Assembly: GCA_033722555.1 (NCBI GenBank) | Contig: JAWVYS010000001.1 | Coordinates: 1 to 64,000 of the forward strand | DNA from: Brumimicrobium sp033722555 | GTDB lineage: Bacteria > Bacteroidota > Bacteroidia > Flavobacteriales_D > Crocinitomicaceae | Reading direction: 5' to 3' | Length of the DNA stretch: 64,000 nucleotides | In this document: positions 59,573 to 64,000 of the stretch, one piece after another | Position numbering within the stretch: the stretch's first letter is position 1 | How the letters are laid out: each line of letters begins with the position of its first letter | Notes under the pieces: generated by a model | The model's database searches: none | Told to the model about the DNA's origin: nothing | The model's input: only the letters and a program-made list of their open reading frames with translations | Program-made: the position numbers and the translations under genes

Positions 59573-59950
59573 ATGGCGAATTATCATGAAGCCGGCATCG
59601 GCAAGGCACAGAAAATAACAGGATATGTTCTTTCTATTCTTTTCAGTATACAGATTCTTATGGGTGGAATTATGAAAGTCATTCAGGCTCCTGACCTGGT
59701 AGAAGGCATGCAGGCGCTCCCAAACTGGGGAGATAATATTGTATTACTTGGAATACTGGAACTTATATTACTCGCTCTTTACTGGTATCCCAAAACAATG
59801 AGGCTTGGTTTTTTACTCTTCTGTTCTTTCGTGGGAGGAATTATAGTTGCAGAGGTCGTTATGGGTCAACCACCGATCCCCGGAGTAATTACAGCGGTTA
59901 TTTTATATGCAGGAACAATACTTAGAGTTCCATCGTTGATCAAGCCGTAA
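59573..59950 (+). CDS. DoxX-like membrane protein
   Basis: A 125-residue protein with four helices. The first is ITGYVLSILFSIQILMGGIMKVI, which contains the family's L.GG..K motif. LLGILELILLALYWYP and IVLYAGTILRVPSL-like helices follow. It fits DoxX-like (DoxX_2). The function is unknown. It is preceded by the Crp-type regulator (85-base gap), mirroring the Crp-DUF4345 pair at 53.4 kb. It ends at a strong terminator. Confidence 0.82.
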   Translation: MANYHEAGIGKAQKITGYVLSILFSIQILMGGIMKVIQAPDLVEGMQALPNWGDNIVLLGILELILLALYWYPKTMRLGFLLFCSFVGGIIVAEVVMGQPPIPGVITAVILYAGTILRVPSLIKP

Positions 59951-59981
59951 AAACAGACAGGTATTTTTCTTAGAGTTATTT

Positions 59982-60016
59982 AAAGGCATCAAAACGTTGA
60001 GTGTGATGCCTTTTTT
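59982..60016 (+). terminator. Rho-independent terminator after the DoxX-like gene
   Basis: AAAGGCATCA (59982-59991) pairs with TGATGCCTTT (60004-60013), and T residues run to 60016. The following 60017-60204 contains nothing else I can support. Confidence 0.9.
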
Positions 60017-60204
60017 CGTTTGGTAGATCAAAATAAAACAGGATAAAATATATTCTGCGTGAATAAAAGTATATAATCTTTAACTATGAATTTCCAAGGT
60101 ATACCTGAAGTTTGTGATGAGTAAATTTATCTTCCGGAAGTGATAATATCAAACAATCATTGCTTTATCATGTTAGACATATAGAACCATAAAATTTAAA
60201 AGAT

Positions 60205-60705
60205 ATGTCTAGTCCGGAACACAAAAAACTTATTTGGGACCTTATTAAGAACATCAAAGTCGGAATGCTTGTCACGAAAGAAAGACAGGATGACGAGAAA
60301 TTAAGAGCTCGTCCGATGAGTCTTGTACAGGACGCCTATGATGGAACACTGTATTTTTTTACATCCAGAGATGCTGCTAAGGTTTACGAGGTAAAAAACG
60401 ATAAGGACGTCTGTGTTACGTTCAGCAACCCCAGGGAAAATGTTTATGTATCCCTTACGGGAAAAGCCAGGTTTACACAGGATAAAGAATTGATTGACAG
60501 GTATTGGAACAACTGGGTGGCCGCCTGGTACGAAGACGGTAAGGATGATCAGAATATTGGAATGTTGGCCGTTAAGATAAACAAGGGGGAACATTGGGAT
60601 GCTAAGGAAAACAAGCTTGTACAGCTGTTTGAAATAGCCAAAGCCAATGTTTTAGAGTCTGCCACTCCTAATGTGGGAGAAAACGACGAATTCGGAACAG
60701 ATTAA
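60205..60705 (+). CDS. Pyridoxamine 5'-phosphate oxidase-like protein (GSP26 type)
   Basis: A 166-residue FMN-binding split-barrel protein of the general-stress-protein-26 family. Visible features are KVGMLVTKERQDDEKLRARPMSLV, GTLYFFTSRDAAKVYEVKNDKDVCVTFSNP and the WYEDGKDDQNIGMLAVKIN segment. These proteins bind FMN or F420 and act in stress responses; the substrate is unknown. It is preceded by 254 bases of non-coding DNA. A 29-base gap separates it from topoisomerase IB. Confidence 0.85.
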   Translation: MSSPEHKKLIWDLIKNIKVGMLVTKERQDDEKLRARPMSLVQDAYDGTLYFFTSRDAAKVYEVKNDKDVCVTFSNPRENVYVSLTGKARFTQDKELIDRYWNNWVAAWYEDGKDDQNIGMLAVKINKGEHWDAKENKLVQLFEIAKANVLESATPNVGENDEFGTD

Positions 60706-60734
60706 AAGCTCTTGATCAGTTTTTTGACGATAAA

Positions 60735-61724
60735 ATGTATTACAGGTACAAAAAGGGGAGAGGCTTTACATATCAGGATGAACAAGGGAAGACCATCAAA
60801 AATAAAAAGCTGAGAGCATGGTTTGAATCACTTACTATTCCCCCGGCGTGGAAAGATGTGGAGATTTCTTCAGACATGCATGCAGATTTGCTTGTAACGG
60901 GGAGGGACTCCAAAGGAAGAAAGCAATATATCTATCATCCTGAATATATCAAAAGGAAGGAAGAAGAAAAGTTTGACCGCATCGTTGCATTCGCAGACCG
61001 ACTTGAACATATGCGTCGTGTTACAGGACAGCATTTGCGCATTGAGAAAAATACAAGAAAAAAGGTCCTTGCAACCGTGGTCAGGTTATTGGAATCGGCT
61101 TTTTTTCGTCCGGGAAACGAATTCTATACCGCCGAAAATGACAGCTATGGCATCACAACTTTAAGAAGCAGGCATTTATCGATTGAAGGCGATAAAATGA
61201 TCTTTTCGTACAAAGGGAAATCTGGCAAGGAACAGGAAAAAAAGGTTATTGACAGTAAACTTACCCGCATAGTCCGCGAACTTGATAACATTCCCGGATA
61301 TGAAATTTTTAAATATTATGACGGGCAAGGAAATGTTGTCGATGTTCAGAGTGAGGATCTCAATGAATACATCAAAGAACATATGGGGGAAGAATTTTCG
61401 GCAAAAGACTTTAGAACATGGGCCGGAACTATGATTGCCGCGATTGCCTTGAACGAACTCGGTGCAGTTGAGAAGAACGACCAGGAAATGCTCGATAAAA
61501 ACATTAAGGAAGCCGTAGCCAAGGTCTCTGAAAAACTTGGAAATACACCTTCAGTAGCCAGAAACGCTTATATAGATCCGAGAATAATTGACGGCTACAT
61601 CAACGGAAAAACCCTCGGCTATTTTAAATCCGAAATAAATAAACTTTTAGACTCAAAAAGTTCTCTTTCCCGAGAGGAAATAGGGGTGCTTTTTCTTTTA
61701 AAAACACATTTGAATAAGTCCTGA
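60735..61724 (+). CDS. DNA topoisomerase IB
   Basis: A 329-residue poxvirus-type bacterial topoisomerase IB that relaxes supercoils without ATP. Catalytic candidates are Arg in GITTLRSRHL, Lys in FSYKGKSGK, Arg in FSAKDFRTWAGTM, and nucleophile Tyr279 in VARNAYIDPRII. The usual pre-Tyr His is replaced, since Asp follows (YIDP). The N-terminal domain with GRKQYIYHPEY is intact. It may share a transcript with the upstream PNPOx-like gene. Confidence 0.93.
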   Translation: MYYRYKKGRGFTYQDEQGKTIKNKKLRAWFESLTIPPAWKDVEISSDMHADLLVTGRDSKGRKQYIYHPEYIKRKEEEKFDRIVAFADRLEHMRRVTGQHLRIEKNTRKKVLATVVRLLESAFFRPGNEFYTAENDSYGITTLRSRHLSIEGDKMIFSYKGKSGKEQEKKVIDSKLTRIVRELDNIPGYEIFKYYDGQGNVVDVQSEDLNEYIKEHMGEEFSAKDFRTWAGTMIAAIALNELGAVEKNDQEMLDKNIKEAVAKVSEKLGNTPSVARNAYIDPRIIDGYINGKTLGYFKSEINKLLDSKSSLSREEIGVLFLLKTHLNKS

Positions 61725-61800
61725 AAGAGATTTTATATTAAGACGCTGCGATTCTTTACTGATTTCAGTGCGCTATTGCACCGGGTAAAGATTTTATAGT

Positions 61801-61808
61801 TAATTTTG
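61801..61808 (+). promoter_or_regulatory. Promoter -7 element at the start of the TPR kinase gene
   Basis: TAATTTTG fits TAnnTTTG exactly, with TTG at 61776-61778 as a weak -33. It overlaps the possible TTG start codon at 61806, so translation more likely begins at GTG 61830. Confidence 0.5.
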
Positions 61809-61829
61809 GCCCTATCTCTCTTTAAACCA

Positions 61830-63785
61830 GTGATAAACCAGGTCAAATATTATTCTTTCGTTTCTGCGAAATCGCTTCTTCTTATTCAAGTGTTTATTTG
61901 GAACCTTGTGTATTCACAGGTTTCGACACAAACCACTGCCGCTGATGTCAATAAATATATAGCACGAAGCAACGAATACCGTAATAAAGACTTAGATTCA
62001 GCATTAATTTTTGCTGAGAAAGCGATTAAATTATCAAGGAAAGTTACAGGAGTATCAAAAGATTCAGTGCTAGAGATCAGGGCAGAAGCCTTCAATGCAA
62101 AGGGAATCTGTCATGTTATTTCAGGAAATCAGGCCGAAGCCCTGGAAAGTTTTACTCAAACCCTGGAAATTTATGATAAGCTGAGCGATTCGACCGGAAT
62201 AGCCAGTACCTATAATAACATGGGGAATACGGGTTATTATTTCTCGGATTTCGAAAATGCTCTGGCTAATTATTTAAAAGCTCTTGAAATCAACGAGAAA
62301 ATCGGAGATGATCTGGGAATTGCAAAAAACACAGGCAACATTGGCAATATTTACGAGAAATTAGGGCAATACCAAAAGGCGCTCGACTATTATTTTCAGT
62401 CGCTGAAAGTCAATCAGCGAATAGACAACCCAAATAGTGTGGCAAACGCCTATATGAATATTGGACTGATTTATCATAATTTAGGTAAGGACAGCTTGAA
62501 TATTGTATATCAGGAAAAAGCAATAAGAATTTTTAGACAACTCGAACAAAATCCCGAGCTTGGAAAAGCATACAATAACCTCGCGGTAAGTTACGAAGCA
62601 CTGAACGATTTCGAAAATGCATTGCGTTTTAATGAAAAAGCATTGGAAATCCGAAAAGCCGTGGGCGATACTTATGGACAAACGATTACTTTGCACAATG
62701 TTGGCTACTGTTATTACCGCCTGAACGAATATTCAAAGGCTCTTAACTATTTAGAACAGAGTTTACGGATGGCAAAAAACAATGGTTATGATTTCATGCT
62801 GGAAAAGAATTATGACAGACTTGCACTTGTGCATCAAGCACTGAAAAACTTTGAACAGGCGCTGAATTACCGAATTAAACATAGTGAAGTTAAAGACAGT
62901 TTGTATAAGATTGAAACCGCAAAAGAGATCGCTGAAATTGAAACGAAGTATCAGACAGAAAAGAAAGAAGCTGAAAACAAGCGCTTAAAAATACAGGCAA
63001 AACTGGATAAGGCAGAACTGGCCGCAAGAAGTGCACGGCAAAAACTCCTTTGGATCGTTTTTATGACTACGGTAATCATGGTCGTTTTTGTATCTGCGTT
63101 TGTGATTTACAGAAGAAAGGCAATAACGCAAAAACGATTACAGGAAGAGGAAAAACTGCGGTTCAAAGCGATCATAAAGGCGGAGGAGAAAGAAAGGACG
63201 AGAATTGCCAAAGACTTACACGACGGACTGGGTCAGCTTCTGTCTACAGCGAAACTGAATGTAGCGAGCCTGGAAGAAAGTGTCCTTAGTGAGGATAAGT
63301 ATTTGATAAACAATGCAGGTGAATTAATCGATAATGCTGTGACCGAGGTTCGGAATATATCCCACAATTTAATGCCACTTGCCCTTACACGTTTAGGTTT
63401 AATTTCCGCCGTGGAAGAACTGACCTCCAAGATGAATGCATCCGGATTACTGAATGTTCATTTCAAGTCGGAAGGGATTAAAGTGCGCTTAAACTCTTCT
63501 GTTGAAATTGCTGTATATCGAGTCATTCAGGAAATACTTAATAACACTATTAAACATTCTCAGGCGAAAGAAGTATATGTTTTACTAAAAAAATCAAACA
63601 ATCGCCTTCATCTGGAAATTTCTGATAATGGAATAGGTTTCGATACCCAAGAAATTGAAAAAAGTAAAGGCATCGGCTGGAAAAGTATTTTTTCTCGTGT
63701 TGAAATGCTGAATGGAAGTATCGATGTAAGCTCGAACAAATACAAAGGAACGAATTTAACTGTTTCTATCCCACTAAATGAGTGA
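61830..63785 (+). CDS. TPR sensor histidine kinase (HisKA_3/NarX type)
   Basis: About 651 residues from GTG 61830 (a TTG at 61806 would add eight). The signal peptide (LLLIQVFIWNLVYSQ) is followed by extracytoplasmic TPR repeats (about 60-370) and a TM near 415-435 (LLWIVFMTTVIMVVFVSAFVIY). The HisKA_3 domain has phospho-acceptor His in RIAKDLHDGLGQLLS (about residue 464). The ATPase domain has ILNNTIKHS (N box), ISDNGIGFD (G1) and the GIGWKSIFSRV region (G2). The overlapping next gene encodes its NarL-type partner. The stimulus is unknown. Confidence 0.9.
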   Translation: MINQVKYYSFVSAKSLLLIQVFIWNLVYSQVSTQTTAADVNKYIARSNEYRNKDLDSALIFAEKAIKLSRKVTGVSKDSVLEIRAEAFNAKGICHVISGNQAEALESFTQTLEIYDKLSDSTGIASTYNNMGNTGYYFSDFENALANYLKALEINEKIGDDLGIAKNTGNIGNIYEKLGQYQKALDYYFQSLKVNQRIDNPNSVANAYMNIGLIYHNLGKDSLNIVYQEKAIRIFRQLEQNPELGKAYNNLAVSYEALNDFENALRFNEKALEIRKAVGDTYGQTITLHNVGYCYYRLNEYSKALNYLEQSLRMAKNNGYDFMLEKNYDRLALVHQALKNFEQALNYRIKHSEVKDSLYKIETAKEIAEIETKYQTEKKEAENKRLKIQAKLDKAELAARSARQKLLWIVFMTTVIMVVFVSAFVIYRRKAITQKRLQEEEKLRFKAIIKAEEKERTRIAKDLHDGLGQLLSTAKLNVASLEESVLSEDKYLINNAGELIDNAVTEVRNISHNLMPLALTRLGLISAVEELTSKMNASGLLNVHFKSEGIKVRLNSSVEIAVYRVIQEILNNTIKHSQAKEVYVLLKKSNNRLHLEISDNGIGFDTQEIEKSKGIGWKSIFSRVEMLNGSIDVSSNKYKGTNLTVSIPLNE

Positions 63786-64000
63786 ACAGATCAAAATATT
63801 GATAGCCGATGATCATCAAATGTTTATTGATGGCATTAAATCCCTGCTGAGAAAAGAAACTGATATCGTCTTTGTTGGCGAGGTTAACAACGGATCCGAT
63901 GCTTTTGAATTTTTGAAATCGCGCCCGGTTGATTTGATGATCGTGGATATAAGTATGCCCGGTATGGACGGTATAGCCCTGACGCGTAAGGTTAAACAGT
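63778..64000 (+). CDS. NarL/FixJ family response regulator, 5' part
   Basis: The first 74 codons of a receiver domain before the window ends. Visible are the acidic pair in LIADDHQMF, phospho-acceptor Asp57 in MIVDISMPGMDG, and the helix IKSLLRKE. The ATG overlaps the kinase stop by 8 bases (ATGAGTGA), so it is translated with the kinase. The C-terminal LuxR-type HTH expected for this class lies beyond the right edge. Confidence 0.9.
   Translation, partial: MSEQIKILIADDHQMFIDGIKSLLRKETDIVFVGEVNNGSDAFEFLKSRPVDLMIVDISMPGMDGIALTRKVKQ

Noticed and set aside
61754..61790. Inverted repeat CTTTAC...GTAAAG after topoisomerase IB
   Set aside because: Stem is broken by long internal loops and no T-tract; too weak to call a terminator.
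1..64000. CRISPR arrays, insertion sequences, prophage, defence islands
   Set aside because: No spaced direct repeats, transposase, integrase, capsid or restriction genes were seen in either strand.

Overview
The window is about 64 kb of a Bacteroidota chromosome, most likely Flavobacteriales. The evidence is the set of lineage-typical proteins: DUF6495, DUF4175, DUF7793, a CHU_C (gliding-motility type) C-terminal domain, the long IspG, GH3 and M28 families. Promoters of the Bacteroidota TAnnTTTG type occur and Shine-Dalgarno sequences are rare. Gene density is high and base composition is moderately AT-rich throughout. I see no prophage, insertion sequence, CRISPR array or defence island, so this is mainly core chromosome with small accessory pieces.

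Layout. 1-500: two tandem GIY-YIG nuclease genes sharing an identical 119-base block, with a tRNA T-arm/acceptor remnant between them. 0.5-6.3 kb (minus): DUF6495, purN, a small secreted protein, a VOC protein, an acyl-CoA thioesterase, a sodium:solute symporter and serS. 6.5-11.3 kb: an RprXY-like histidine kinase/response regulator pair, a TonB-type protein and a second histidine kinase. 11.3-20.1 kb: nitrilase plus aminotransferase (an omega-amidase/transaminase pair), barrel and membrane proteins, holB, a Lys/Glu-rich coiled-coil protein, an EamA transporter and a GH3 ligase. 20.3-25.7 kb: a universal stress protein, a 1302-residue propeller-adenylate cyclase-HD fusion and ferritin. 26-30 kb: rnr, an M28 peptidase and rpiB.

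30.0-30.9 kb is an 830-base AT-rich gene-free region with DnaA boxes, a TAG-type DnaA-trio and an AT-rich stretch. It is a strong candidate for the chromosomal origin, oriC. Three ParB/parS palindromes at 48.2, 48.3 and 50.2 kb (in ybeY and flanking mnmG) independently suggest an origin-proximal location.

30.9-41.6 kb: a LytTR regulator, an M23 peptidase, a TlpA-like thioredoxin, an ECF sigma factor overlapping a membrane-anchored PKD/CHU_C protein, a CotH/lamin-tail protein, barrels and a TPR-LuxR protein. 41.7-53.2 kb: a gene remnant, tRNA-Cys, folB, gltX, DUF4175, an RsbW-like ATPase, ybeY, mnmG, a methyltransferase and ispG. 53.4-61.7 kb looks like a stress/accessory stretch. It holds two Crp-type regulators each followed by a small DUF4345 or DoxX-like membrane protein, plus a macro domain protein, a glycosyltransferase, ankyrin repeats, DUF2892, YjdI with a frameshifted YjdJ partner, a flavin/PNPOx-like protein and topoisomerase IB. 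61.8-64 kb: a TPR histidine kinase and the start of its NarL-type response regulator, cut by the window edge.

The features of most interest are the oriC candidate with DnaA-trio, the parS cluster (one site coded inside ybeY), the cyclase-HD fusion in a ferritin operon, the sigma/CHU_C pair, the yjdJ frameshift, and paired regulatory palindromes. All functional assignments rest on motif recognition by eye, and no searches were run.
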